A stretch of DNA of 39,361 bases from Deltaproteobacteria bacterium. Its GTDB lineage: Bacteria; Desulfobacterota; Desulfarculia; Adiutricales; Adiutricaceae. The translations under genes and the position numbers were made by a program. The notes below the pieces were generated by a model. The model had not been told where the DNA came from and ran no database searches. It saw nothing but the letters and a program-made list of their open reading frames with translations. The DNA is taken from assembly GCA_031263525.1 (NCBI GenBank), contig JAISFP010000001.1, positions 1 to 39,361 of the forward strand. The letters are read 5' to 3'. Below, one piece after another: positions 1 through 10,302 of this stretch; within the stretch, counting starts at the first letter, position 1; every line of letters begins with the position of its first letter.

Positions 1-299
1 TCATGTCTCAGGTGTATGTAAGACTGTCTCTCGCTGATTTAGGACCTGCACGTTCTGTTCAAGCAGGTATTTAGTTACAATTACGATGTAGGCTACATCG
101 TTTGAGCTTGAAATGTATGATCTATTCATTTGGAATAGCAGGCTCTATCTTTGGTTGCGGCAGATGCCTGGTCAGAATGGTCATGCATAGTGTTCCGTCG
201 ACTTTGTTCGTGAAGGAGCAGTTCGCAGGCGATAGCTGGCTGACTATATTAGGGCTCAGCTCAGCCTTTTTCGGTGCGAAGTAAACTCCTCCGTTCATG

Positions 300-530
300 T
301 CCCCATCCTCCATGGACATGGCCCCCTTCATCCATGGGCATGGCCCTCTTCATCCTTGTGCATAGCCCCCTTCATCCATGGACATGGCCCCCTTCATCCA
401 TGGACATGGCCCCCTGCATCCATGGACATGGCCCCCTTCATCCTTGGACATGGCCCCCTTCCTCCTTGGACATGGCCCCCATCATCCTTGAAGATGGCCC
501 CCCATCATCCTTGGGCATAGCCCCTTCGTA
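300..530. repeat. Tandem repeat, ~24 bp unit (ccccttcatccatggacatggcc), about 9-10 degenerate copies
   Basis: Direct reading: repeated 'cccccttcatccatggacatggc' with single-base variants across 300-530. Confidence 0.9.
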
Positions 531-539
531 CCTATTTGT

Positions 540-801
540 TACAACGCCGCCATAGAACTCTTTCTTATAGAAATCATTAACAAGCGTTGTCATTGAATCA
601 TCCTTTTTGAAGTAAGCATCAATGAGTTTGGCCGTGGTAGCGCCTGACTTTTGGGCCGCGTCTATCTATTGCCCATCCGGGCCAGGACTTGTGGAAATTG
701 CGGGCTATGCCTCGGAACGTCTCACCGCCGCTGTCAGCCGGATTGTTAGCCCAGCCGCCTTCCATCTCCTCAACGTGTTTCATTGTGTCTTCAAATGACA
801 T
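540..801 (-). pseudogene. GH108-type phage lysozyme/endolysin N-terminal region, frameshifted
   Basis: Minus-strand MSFEDTMKHVEEMEGGWANNPADSGGETFRGIARNFHKSWPGWAID resembles the glycosyl hydrolase 108 start (HEGGYVNNPADPGGxTxxGI). It continues in another frame as AKLIDAYFKKDDSMTTLVNDFYKKEFYGG. Confidence 0.6.
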
Positions 802-1609
802 TTAAGCCTCCATCTGAAATTTCTTCTTAGGGAAACCAGTGAAAAACAAGCTCCATTCCTTTTGTTCCAAAGCTTTGCCGATTCTCCGGGCCACTATGTG
901 ATAATAATCCCTCTCTTTCTCAAAAGCAACCCAGTTCCGGTCCAGGTTAACTGCTGCTACTGCGGTAGTCCCGGACCCTGCCGTGATGTCCAGGACAGTT
1001 TCACCGGGGTCAGTGTAAGTCTTGATAAGATACTCGCATAAATCAACGGGTTTTTGAGTGGGATGTTCGGGGTAATTAATTCCTGACATAATTAATACGT
1101 TATCCGGATGCCTGGTGTCTTTGTGGAAGGTATCTCTGTTAAACGTGTCAGAAAAATGTTTGCCATATAAAGATGAAAACCTGGCCTTTTGTTTTCTCTT
1201 GCTATATGGCTTGCCTTTAGATAATTGTGGATTGTATTAAGACAGACAATTAAAAAGACCAAAATATTTTCAGTCTTTTCAGAGACTTCTTGTTGGCCCA
1301 TAAAGAACCAGTAGCCCTGCTTTTAATCCATACCCATTCATATTTAAGCATCTTAAGGTTAGATGTTCCTAAAATTATGCTGAACGGGCACTGGTTAAAC
1401 ATTAGGATAGCCGCTCTTGGCTTGCATACTCGCTTAAGCTGATCCCATATTTCAGGTAACGGTAAGGGTATGTCCCACGCGCATTCTGTCGTCCCATACG
1501 GCGAATCAGCGAGTACCATGTCAATTGATTTATCCGGGATACGGTCCATGCCCTTGATACAGTCTTCGTTAAACAGCCTGGAGGCTATTTCGGGTCTGAT
1601 ATCGGTCAT
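802..1609 (-). pseudogene. N4/N6 DNA methyltransferase (DNA_methylase N6_N4 type), frameshifted
   Basis: N-terminal ORF has DxxxxxPYGTT (ADSPYGTTECAWD). C-terminal ORF has HPTQKPVDLCEYLIKTYTDPGETVLDITAGSGTTAVAA. The intervening YNPQ..GKPY-like segment is readable only across a frameshift near 1250. Confidence 0.8.
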
Positions 1610-1775
1610 TTTGGCTCCTAAGTCAGATCTTAAGTTGACTTGTTTAATGCCAGCGTTGCGAGTTGAGTATATCAGAGTCGGCGCCGCTGCGAAAGTATTG
1701 ACCCCGGCAGGGACGGGTGGTAAAGTTTTGGTAACTTAAGGGGCCATTTTAAGCCCTAATGCCAGGCGGTGTCGA

Positions 1776-2472
1776 ATGTCAGAAACAACTCAATCGGCCC
1801 CAGCCATTGACTCAGCTGTCGCCGTAGCCAACTGGCTAATTGATTAGAATCAGAAGGACCCGAGCGACCTAACTCACCTCAAGCTCCAGAAGCTGTTGTA
1901 CTTCGCCCAGGGCCGGCGTTTTGCTTACAGCGGCTTTCCACTTTTCAATGACCCTATCGAGGCATGGCGGTACGGCCCGGTCATATTACGCTTCCGGATA
2001 AATATTAGAAAATGTTGAAAGCTTTTCCCACATTATGGGAGCAAGTCATGACAAAGAGATGCCAGATCTGGGGCCTTACACTGATTTCTCACCCCTGGAA
2101 CGATACCCAAAATTATAACATTTAACTGAACTCGTAATAAGGTCAATTTACAACGCCTTGTGCGGGAAAGGAAAATTTAACGATATAAAAGAGCCTATCA
2201 AGGGACTCATCATCGAGAACGGCGTTTCCGTTTGGGGAACTCCGATGATACAGTCGCCTGATGTCGTTGGTTTCATGGAGTCGTTTTGGTCTGTTTATGC
2301 AAAAAACTCTCCCTGGAGCCTTGTGGCTTCAAGCCATAAGAAGGGGAGCCCGTGGGACCAGATAATGTCTTCGGTCGAAAAAGACTCTTTGTGCGACAGT
2401 CAGATAATACCTGTTGAAATCATAAAAAGTTATTTCGAGGAGTGGCTGCAGAAAGCGAATCAAAATGCCTAG
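1776..2472 (+). pseudogene. Panacea-domain (DUF4065/SocA-like) antitoxin, copy 1; internal stop and MITE insertion
   Basis: MSETTQSAPAIDSAVAVANWLID*NQKDPSDLTHLKLQKLLYFAQGRRFAYSGFPLFNDPIEAWRYGPV is interrupted at 1984-2140. It resumes as YNALCGKGKFNDIKEPIKG...FMESFWSVYAKNSPWSLVASSHKKGSPWDQ. The LKLQKLLYFAQG motif is characteristic of Panacea. Confidence 0.8.
1984..2140. mobile_element. MITE-like element, subfamily A, copy 1 (157 bp)
   Basis: Ends TATTACGCTTCCGGATAAATATTA... / ...ATAACATTTAACTGAACTCGTAATAA form imperfect inverted repeats. Flanked by GGTCA on both sides. Reverse complement nearly identical to 25148-25304. Confidence 0.8.
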
Positions 2473-2800
2473 CATCACCCAAAACCCCCTTCCTCCAAAT
2501 ATTGACGATATATTGCGGATATATCAAGCGCTGTACAAATTGCTTCTGAAGAATACGAATACTTAGATATTCCTGTCCACGAAAGGGAATCATTCTCTCT
2601 ACGAAGGGAGAATAACAGGTTAAGAATGGAGATTTCGGAAGTTCGTCTAGACAATAAGGGCCTGAATTTACAAATGCAGGATCATAAGGCTTTGCAAAAC
2701 CAGGTCCATGACTATTTTTATAACTTTTTTTGGGGCACAATTCTTACAGCTGTCGGAGTATCATCTTTGCTTCGGATGGTAATTTGTTTCCTATAACCAT
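2465..2800 (+). pseudogene. Small coiled-coil plus transmembrane protein overlapping the Panacea gene; candidate cognate toxin, frameshifted
   Basis: ATG at 2465 overlaps the upstream TAG stop. Reads MPSITQNPLPPNIDDI, then after a frameshift DISSAVQIASEEYEYLDIPVHERESFSLRRENNRLRMEISEVRLDNKGLNLQMQDHKALQNQVHDYFYNFFWGTILTAVGVSSLLRMVICFL. Confidence 0.45.
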
Positions 2801-2961
2801 CGCCAAGGGTGCTGGGGCGGCGATTGTAATATCTTCCGCAAGTGTTTGTTATATAAGGCCGTTGATAACAAAGTTGCGTTGGGACAAAAAGCAGCAAATT
2901 GATAATAACGACAAAAAAAATAGAAAGGCCCGGTCAAGGGCCCTTGTACAGGAGGTTGCAG

Positions 2962-3400
2962 ATGCCGGAAACTGTAAGACCAATTCAATCAGCCATTGCC
3001 GTATCCAACTTGCTGATTGACAAGAATCAAACGGACCAGAGTGAGCTTACCCCCCTTAAGCTCCAGAAGATACTTTATTTCGCCCAGGGATGGCATCTTG
3101 CGTATTTTGATTATCCCCTATTTGAAGATCCTGTTGAGGTATGAAAATGCGGGTCGATGATTGTTTCAACATATTCCGGTCTCAGTCCATCCGACAAAAC
3201 AGATGTAATAACAAAAATGATAGAAGGGCCGATTGTTCAGGATGGCATATATTCAATAGGTATCCCTAAGATAAAATTCCCGGATAATAATATTTAAAAT
3301 TTCATGGAATCTGTCTGGAAAACTTATGCCAAAAAGTAAGAATGGGAACTTTTGTCAATCTATTACACGAAAGGATCGCCGTGGGAACAAATTACAAATT
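2962..3400 (+). pseudogene. Panacea-domain (DUF4065/SocA-like) antitoxin, copy 2; stop codons, truncated by IS66
   Basis: MPETVRPIQSAIAVSNLLIDKNQTDQSELTPLKLQKILYFAQGWHLAYFDYPLFEDPVEV*. After stops it continues MIEGPIVQDGIYSIGIPKIKF...FMESVWKTYAKK..LSIYYTKGSPWEQITNF up to the IS66 end at ~3403. RBS aggagg upstream of the ATG. Confidence 0.8.
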
Positions 3401-3402
3401 TC

Positions 3403-5984
3403 GTAATCCTTCAGGTGCTTTCATCAGCTTTCAGGTTCAAAAATCCACTTTAAGGTAAATCAAAACTTTATGTGAATTTTTAAAATAAATAATTATTCTG
3501 CCACCCATACAAACTAAAGGATTTCATGAATTATAATCAATTATTTAATTAATATATATGCCTTATAATCACTCGTTGGGTAATGAAAAATAGTCATTAA
3601 ATTATCATTGAGATTTGTTTGGACTCGTTTGATTGTCATTTGCTTGATACTGACGCTTGCTGACGATTGGGATATCACGTCACTCAAGAGATGGATTAGG
3701 TGTTCCTTGTCTTTCTTTTCCAGATAAACTTTTTTGATTTTACCTTGTACGCTCAAATGCATATGCCATACGATGTCTTGCCATCCAATATACTTTCAAT
3801 ACATCGCTAGGCAGCCTCAGAAATTGTCTTGTCTTCAGCCAACATGTCCAGCCATTCGCGGATGAAAAGTGGAGTTTCTCCCTTCACAAGCATTTCAACA
3901 GCATCATAGTCACTTATCCCGTGTTGCCTGCAGGTCATGATGTAACTCATCAAGTGGCAATGGCCCTGGCCAGTCTCCATGCATCTGAAGCATCCAGAAA
4001 TTTTTTGATGGAGTTTTACCCAGCGGATTGCACGTTCGGCACGATTATTGGTGAAGGGCACTTCCTTGTCGGTTGTAAACCTCAGCATGTCGTCTTTGCG
4101 CTCGTCAAGCCTTATTAGCAGGTTCATCGTAGGCGACTTAGGAGGCCTCCCCACGGTTGTCTTACCGTGCTTGTTAAGCTTCGAAGTCTTCTCCCTGGGC
4201 ATGGTCTCGGCATAAGCCTGGGTAATGATTTCTTTGTACTTATTCCTGGCATTATTCTGCATGCGCGGCCTAAGAACTCCACCGTTATCGTTAACTTTCT
4301 TGACCAGACATACAAGAAGTGCGCTCATTTTGACAGCCCACTCGTAGCCGCATTGTGCGGAGGTCAATAGCTCCCTCAGTATATGGACACCGCAGACGGC
4401 ATGGACAAAATCGTAAACCCAAAATGAAGCCAGACAGTCGGTGACGGCAATATTTTTAAAGTTGTTCAAAATCCCCCCCGCATCCATTGCTTATTTTCCC
4501 CTCTTGGGATGAAGAAAGATACAGGTTGCCATTTTGTTCACGGCTACGTGGTAATAGACAAGATCACCACGTACATTGCCGCCGCTCTCCTCAAAGCAGA
4601 CGCACTTGGACTTCGTAAAGATATGGCACACCCCCCTGTCGAAATCCTCAAGCACTTTTGAGTTATACACTTCTTTGAGAAAGTTGCACAGCGTTCCAGT
4701 TGAAATATTGAATCCGTGCATGTCAGGCATGGTCTTCTTCATTCGCTCGAATGGCAAGAGCTATACTCCCCTGTGAAGTATCGCACTCACTTTCACGCTG
4801 ACGTCGTACTTGAAAGGAGCGTTGGCTTCGGACGGGGCTTTGGCTACAACAATCTCGCCGGTCCTGACATTTTCGAAACGTCTCTTCCGATATTCGGTAT
4901 TCCACACCAGCCTGACAATTTTCTAGATCTGGTACCTTTTGGGTGGAAGCTCGCGCCATTCCGGATTGCCTTCATAAAGCCCTTTGTCCGGAAACTCGAC
5001 ATATACAATCTCGTCAGGCTTATCAACCAGTACATGGGTCGTATCCGTTCACGGGAGGCAAGGTTGTGGCGCTGGACCCTTCCATCGGCGCAGGCCCAAA
5101 ACTCTCTCGCCCTCATACAATTCGGCCCTCAGGGCCCCTCAGTTCACCCCGGGTCTCCAGTCCCCCCGGCGTCCAGGGGGGCCTGCAGGGATTTCGGCTC
5201 CACGGCCATTTTAGGCTGTAGCCCCAGCACTCCAGCCCATAGGCCGACAGCCTCGCCTCCCAATGAACAGATACACCTGAGAATCCTAAGATTCCACCCC
5301 CCCTCGTGAACAGATACCATGGGTCTTACCCACACTCCCAGGCTGTCCGCCCAGTTTCCGCTTGGGACGTTTCTCGAACTGCCTGTCCTGTTTCAATTTC
5401 AGTCTTTCCGCCTGACTGGCTACCCTCTCCTGGTCCTCCTTCGCCAGGGCCGCATTCTGCAGGGCCTCCTTTTCACGGATCGCCTTCCCCAGTTGCTTTC
5501 CCCCCAGGGACCTTTTCCCTGGTTCATTCACCCCAAGAGCGTCGTCCGTCCGGTCCTCACTGCGAAGCTCCTCCTGCATCGCGGCGGCCGTCTTCGCAAT
5601 GGCCTTTAGGACATGTTCCGGATCTTTCGTCATGACCGGCAACAACTCCGTGACATCCTGGACCCTTGTCTCGGCCGACACGGAGTTCAAGCCAATGCTG
5701 GCAGGGCCCCCTACATCATCAATTACGGGTTGGAGCCCAACCGAATCCTTCGGCAACTGGTCAGCCGTTACGGCCGTGGCATTCTCCAGAAACTCGTAAC
5801 CATTCAGGGACCTTCCTAATGGGGGACCCAATAGGGGGATCTTGACCAACCTAAACACCCTCGATTAATACTATCTACCCCCACATGAAGTATCAATAGG
5901 TGACTCTTCAACTTCAAAGGTTCCTCATCATGGCTCTCTTCCCCCTAAAAGTGTCTTCAATAGAGGGCTACCTGAATGGTTACA
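3403..5984 (-). mobile_element. Decayed IS66-family element with end motifs; transposase in several fragments
   Basis: Fragments at 5286-5858 (N-terminal coiled-coil/basic region), 4491-4757 and 3807-4487 (VPFTNNRAERAIRWVKLHQKISGCFRCMETGQGHCHLMSYIMTCRQHG, IS66 C-terminal signature). Outer ends gtaatccttcaggtgc (3403) and tacctgaatggttac (~5984) are inverted repeats. Confidence 0.8.
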
Positions 5985-5985
5985 A

Positions 5986-7025
5986 AAATTCAAATAACGT
6001 TTTAATTTTCCTTAAAATTGATTTTTTAACCTTAAAGCTGAGTAAAGTACCTGAATGGTTACAAATATTTAGTTAAATTTAATAAGTCACAAAATTATCC
6101 AATTGAGAGATTACCCTAGGAATTTTCCAGAACCCCCTGCAGGAACTACTCCTCCACAGGTTTAACTTCAGCCACTCGATATTGAAATAGGCCTTCTTGC
6201 CAGTCGAGAATGCCATGATGGTCTCGCGATATGACATCCAGTTCTGACGTCAGGTGACCTCATACCCCAAAATTTTGACGAGCTTCTACGCTGTCACAAA
6301 ATTCTTTTCTGTTGCAGATATCTTGTTGCAATTTTTGTTAGGACGAATGCTGGACTCGCTATCAAATCCGGAATTTCGTATTAGCTACCGAATGCCATTC
6401 CGCTTGGTAAAACTGCATCAGAAAATTTCTGGATGTTTCAGGAGCGCGGTGACTGTCCATGGCCATAGCCGCCTGATGAGTAACATCATGACCTGCAGGC
6501 AACACGGGACAAATGACCATGATGCTGTTGAAATGTATGTGAAGGACGCCACTCCTCTTTTGATCCGCGAATGCCTGGACATGTTGGCCTAAGACGATAC
6601 TGTTGCCGAGGCTGGCTGCAGATGTTTTGAAAGGCTCCTGGATGCCAAGACATTGTCAGGCATATGCGTTCGGTCATGCACTGAAAAATCAAGTTAGTTT
6701 AACTGCAAAGAAGGACGAGGAACGCCTAATTCATCACTTGAATGACGTTATATCCCAATCGTCTGTGAGCGTCAGTTTCAAGCAGAAGGCAATGAAGCGT
6801 GTCCAAACTAGTTTCAAGGATAATTCAATGACTCTTGTTCATTACCAAACGAGAGATTATGAGCGATATAAATCATTTGAATATTTAGATACTTATTCAT
6901 AATAATCTTTAGCATATGTGATATAGAAATAATTTTTAACATATAATATTTCACATATAGTTTTGATTTGCCTTAAAATTGATTGTTGTCCCTGAAAGCT
7001 GAAGAAAGCACCTGAATGGTTGCCA
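5986..7025. mobile_element. Mosaic of IS66-family end and C-terminal fragments
   Basis: RLVKLHQKISGCFRSAVTVHGHSRLMSNIMTCRQHGTNDHDAVEM (+, 6400-6592). 6700-7021 repeats the 3' tail of the 3403-5984 element in inverted orientation. CCTGAATGGTTA end motif recurs at ~6050 and ~7010. 6080-6300 is an inverted copy of 19830-20060. Confidence 0.7.
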
Positions 7026-7278
7026 TTATCCGCATTAGTCTGACAGACCGCATCGGCCGGACTGCTGTCATGCTGGCTTGCTCAAGGGGTAACTCGCCGC
7101 ATGATAGATTTGCAATATTCCCGAAACGTGCATATAATTTCCTCTGTTCCCGCAAGTCTCACCTGTTCCGCTGCCAGACGCTGTCCCGCGGCATTTCCAT
7201 GCCCCGGCAGTCTGTCAGTGCCGGCTGCGATTCGCATTCGAATCGCACCGCCAGCAGGCAACACCAAAACGAGAGACC

Positions 7279-9420
7279 ATGCCCGCTCCCCTTCCCGAAG
7301 ACATCCTGATCCCGATCCTGGTCCTTGCCGGCCGGGGACCAGTCAGACCCGGCACGCTGGAGGAAGCGGTCCTGCGCCTGGCCGGCGACCCGGGAAGCCC
7401 GCTTCCCGCATCAAGCTTCCAGACGGAATTCCACGATCTCCCAGGCCTCATCAGCTCATCATGCGAGGGCCTGGCCATGTCCGGGCTCCTCGACCGCCTC
7501 TCCGGAGGACGCTACGGGATAACCCCCCGCGGACAGCGGAGCCTCCAAATGGCCATCGAGAGGATGGACTCGTCTCTCCTCGAAAGATGCCCGGGCTTCC
7601 GGGAACTCGCACCCAGGGCCCCGAGCCCGCACGGCAACGCGGACTTCAGCCCTGCTCTGCCGCCTCCGGGCACAGCCTCGCCGCCCGGCCCAGCTGCTTC
7701 TCCTCGCGCCTCCACGCCGCCCCCCGGCACCGTTCCGCCGCGCGTACCCGCCTCCCACCCCGGAGCAGTCCCGCCTCCCCGCGCCTTCATGTCGACAGGC
7801 ACCGCTCCGCCGAGAGCACCCGTTCCTCTGCCCGGAGCTACCACGACTCCTCGCGCCTTCATGCTGCCTCCAGGAACCGCTCATCAGCCCGGAGCAGCCC
7901 CGCCTCCTCGCGCCGCTGCTCTTCCCCACGTCCAAGCCCCTCAGCCCGGAACCGCGATACCTCCTTGCGCCCTTTCTCCACCGCCCGGCTCCGCTCCCCC
8001 GCACTTCCCCGCCCCTCTGCCAGGTGCTGCCCCGCCTTCTCGCGCCTTCACGCCACCGCCCGGCTCCGCTCCCCCGCACTTCCCCGCCCCTCAGCCAGGT
8101 GCTGCCCCGCCTTCTCGCGCCTTCACGCCGCCGCCCGGCTCCGCTCCCCCTCACGTCCCCGCCCCTCAGCCAGGAGCTGCCCCGCCTTCTCGCGCCTTCC
8201 CGCCGCCCGGCTCCGCTCCCCCTCACGTCCCCGCCCCTCAGCCAGGTGCTGCCCCGCCTTCTCGCGCCTTCATGCCGCCGCCCGGCTCCGCTTTTCCCCA
8301 CGTCCAAGCCCCCCAGCCCGGAACCGCGATGCCGGCTCGCGGCCTGATTTCGCCACCAGGCTCCGCTCCTCCAACCGCCTCCGTTCTTCAGCCCTTCCCC
8401 GCCTCTCAGCCCGGTGCTGCCCCGCCGCCACGCCCCTTTACGGCGCAGCCTGGCTCCGCTCCGCCGGCCGCCTCCGTTCCACATCGCATCCCCGCCCCTC
8501 TGCCCGGAACTGCACCGCCGCCCGGCACCGCTCCCCCGAGCATCCCCGCCCCTCAGCCCGGTACAGTTTCGCCGCCCGGCTCCGCACCCCCGAGAATCCT
8601 CGTCCCCCAGCCCGGTACTGCTCCGCCGCCTCGCGCCTCCACTGCGCCTGGATACCTTTCGCATAAGAATGCTGCCGGACAGGCCTCCCCGGCTTTCACT
8701 GATGGCTCCATTATCCGCGAGCCGCCCCGGGCGACCTTCGCCGCCCGGCTTCCCGAGCCGCCCCGGCAGCCGGGTGCCCTGCAGTCTGACGGAGGCAGGC
8801 TTCCGGAAGCACCCGTGAACCCGAGCACGGCCCCTCCTTCGGAGGTCCTCCATGAACAGCCACCGCGGTCTCCAGCTTCTGGCAGTTCAGTAACCATTGC
8901 ACAAAATATTCAGCGTCCGACGCCGGAGCCGTCCCCGCCTGACGTGCCGGAGAGAGGAAAGGCCCCCTGGATGGCCGGGGCCATCGTCACGCCCGAGGAT
9001 CCCCGCAGGTCGGAGGACGCCAGGAGGGCCGAGGCGGACTTCAGGGCCAGGACGGGCGGGAACCAGCAGGAGATTCTGAGGGCGATCCGCCGGGAGGCCA
9101 GGAATGCCAGGAAGGCCAAACTGCTAAGGAAGTACGGGCATCTGGACCCGAGCCGTGAGGAGGAGGCATTCCTGGCAAGGATGGCGCTGGCCGAGGAGGC
9201 GGAACGTGCGGAGGGTGACCGCCGCGCACTGGATGCCGGGTGCGAGGAGTGTCTCATGCGTGACGAGGAGGTCACGATTGAGGAGAGGGCCCTGCAGTTT
9301 GCCACCGACCGACTCGAGGCGGAGGCCATCTGGGAGGAAGAGGCCCTGCGGGAGGAGACCGACCGCGCCCAGGACGCGCCCCCTCCCCCCGCCAGCCGCG
9401 TCCGTCCACCCTCTCGGTGA
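7279..9420 (+). CDS. Mrr_N-like winged-helix protein with long Pro/Ala repeat region and charged helical C-terminus; no recognisable nuclease domain
   Basis: N-terminus LPEDILIPILVLAGRGPVRPGTLEEAVLRL...LISSSCEGLAMSGLLDRLSGGRYGITPRGQRSLQMAIERMDSSLLERCPGFREL matches the wH module of the other array genes. ~75 bp in-frame repeats (PPGSAPPHFPAPQPGAAPPSRAFTP). Confidence 0.7.
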   Translation: MPAPLPEDILIPILVLAGRGPVRPGTLEEAVLRLAGDPGSPLPASSFQTEFHDLPGLISSSCEGLAMSGLLDRLSGGRYGITPRGQRSLQMAIERMDSSLLERCPGFRELAPRAPSPHGNADFSPALPPPGTASPPGPAASPRASTPPPGTVPPRVPASHPGAVPPPRAFMSTGTAPPRAPVPLPGATTTPRAFMLPPGTAHQPGAAPPPRAAALPHVQAPQPGTAIPPCALSPPPGSAPPHFPAPLPGAAPPSRAFTPPPGSAPPHFPAPQPGAAPPSRAFTPPPGSAPPHVPAPQPGAAPPSRAFPPPGSAPPHVPAPQPGAAPPSRAFMPPPGSAFPHVQAPQPGTAMPARGLISPPGSAPPTASVLQPFPASQPGAAPPPRPFTAQPGSAPPAASVPHRIPAPLPGTAPPPGTAPPSIPAPQPGTVSPPGSAPPRILVPQPGTAPPPRASTAPGYLSHKNAAGQASPAFTDGSIIREPPRATFAARLPEPPRQPGALQSDGGRLPEAPVNPSTAPPSEVLHEQPPRSPASGSSVTIAQNIQRPTPEPSPPDVPERGKAPWMAGAIVTPEDPRRSEDARRAEADFRARTGGNQQEILRAIRREARNARKAKLLRKYGHLDPSREEEAFLARMALAEEAERAEGDRRALDAGCEECLMRDEEVTIEERALQFATDRLEAEAIWEEEALREETDRAQDAPPPPASRVRPPSR

Positions 9421-9622
9421 CCCCCTCCCTGTGCCCCGCTAACGTCGAACCTCTCGCCCGCCCGCTCAGAAGCACATGGATCCAGGCCGGACCGGGCTGG
9501 GCTCCGCGCCTCAGTAACCGGGCCGGCCCCCGCCGCCGTATTGCGAGGGAGCTCCGTAGCCTGCGGAGGCCTGCATGACGGAACCCACCGGAAGGTTTGC
9601 CCCGAGCGGGCGGACAACATAT

Positions 9623-9773
9623 AATATTACCCGTTTAATTAAATGTCGGAATCTTCTCCCATGTTTTGAGAGCGAATCATGGCGAGGAGATACCAGGAAT
9701 GGGTGGTTTCCCGATCTCCCCCCCCCATAGGCTGATAGCTAAAATTCCGACATTTAATTAAACGGGTAATATT
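9623..9773. mobile_element. MITE-like element, subfamily B, copy 1 (151 bp, perfect 30-bp terminal inverted repeats)
   Basis: AATATTACCCGTTTAATTAAATGTCGGAAT (9623-9652) is the exact reverse complement of 9744-9773. Core ..CCCATGTTTTGAGAGCGAATCATGGCGAGGAGATACCA.. is shared with subfamily A. Confidence 0.9.
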
Positions 9774-9947
9774 TAGTGTCTCAGTTGCCTTTTCGGCTCT
9801 CTCGACCGAGTCTGAACCGCCTCCGTATCACGGCGGACCGCCGTAAGACCTTAGCGGAGTGACCGCACTCCCCCGAACCGGGGGCCGCCCCTCCCCCCTG
9901 AGCTTCGGTACTGCCAGGCCTCCCGACACTGCGTGGATGTCCTGCCC

Positions 9948-10105
9948 GGAACCTGAGAGACCGCCCTGCCCCCTAACCTTGAGAGACCGTCCAGCCCCCG
10001 GAACCTGAGAGACCGCCCTGCCGCCTAACCTTGAGAGACCGTCCAGCTCCCGGAACCTGAGAGACCGTCCAGCCCCCGGAACCTGAGACACCGCCCTGCC
10101 CCCGC
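9948..10105. repeat. Intergenic tandem repeat (~32-34 bp; ccggaacctgagagaccgtccagccc / taaccttgagagaccgtccag)
   Basis: Repeated 'cctgagagaccg(c/t)cc(c/a)..' blocks upstream of the 10303 ORF. Confidence 0.8.
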
Positions 10106-10302
10106 CTAAGGCAACACCGGGGCCGGCCCTTCTTCCTCGCCCCCCTCCTGGCCCCTCCCAGCGTTCCGGCGCAGGGCCGGGCACCCGACAGCACTCCCCT
10201 CCCGACCTGCCTGCCAGGTCGGGCTGCCGACCGCGCTCCCATCCCTTCCTGCCGGGCCGGGAGCCACCCACCCCTCCGACATCCTGGCAGTGCCGTAACG
10301 CC

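Noticed and set aside
7101-8666. 521-aa + strand Arg/Ser/Pro-rich ORF
   Set aside because: Alternate frame of the 7279 gene; repeat-driven composition, no domain, whereas the 7279 frame has the wH module.
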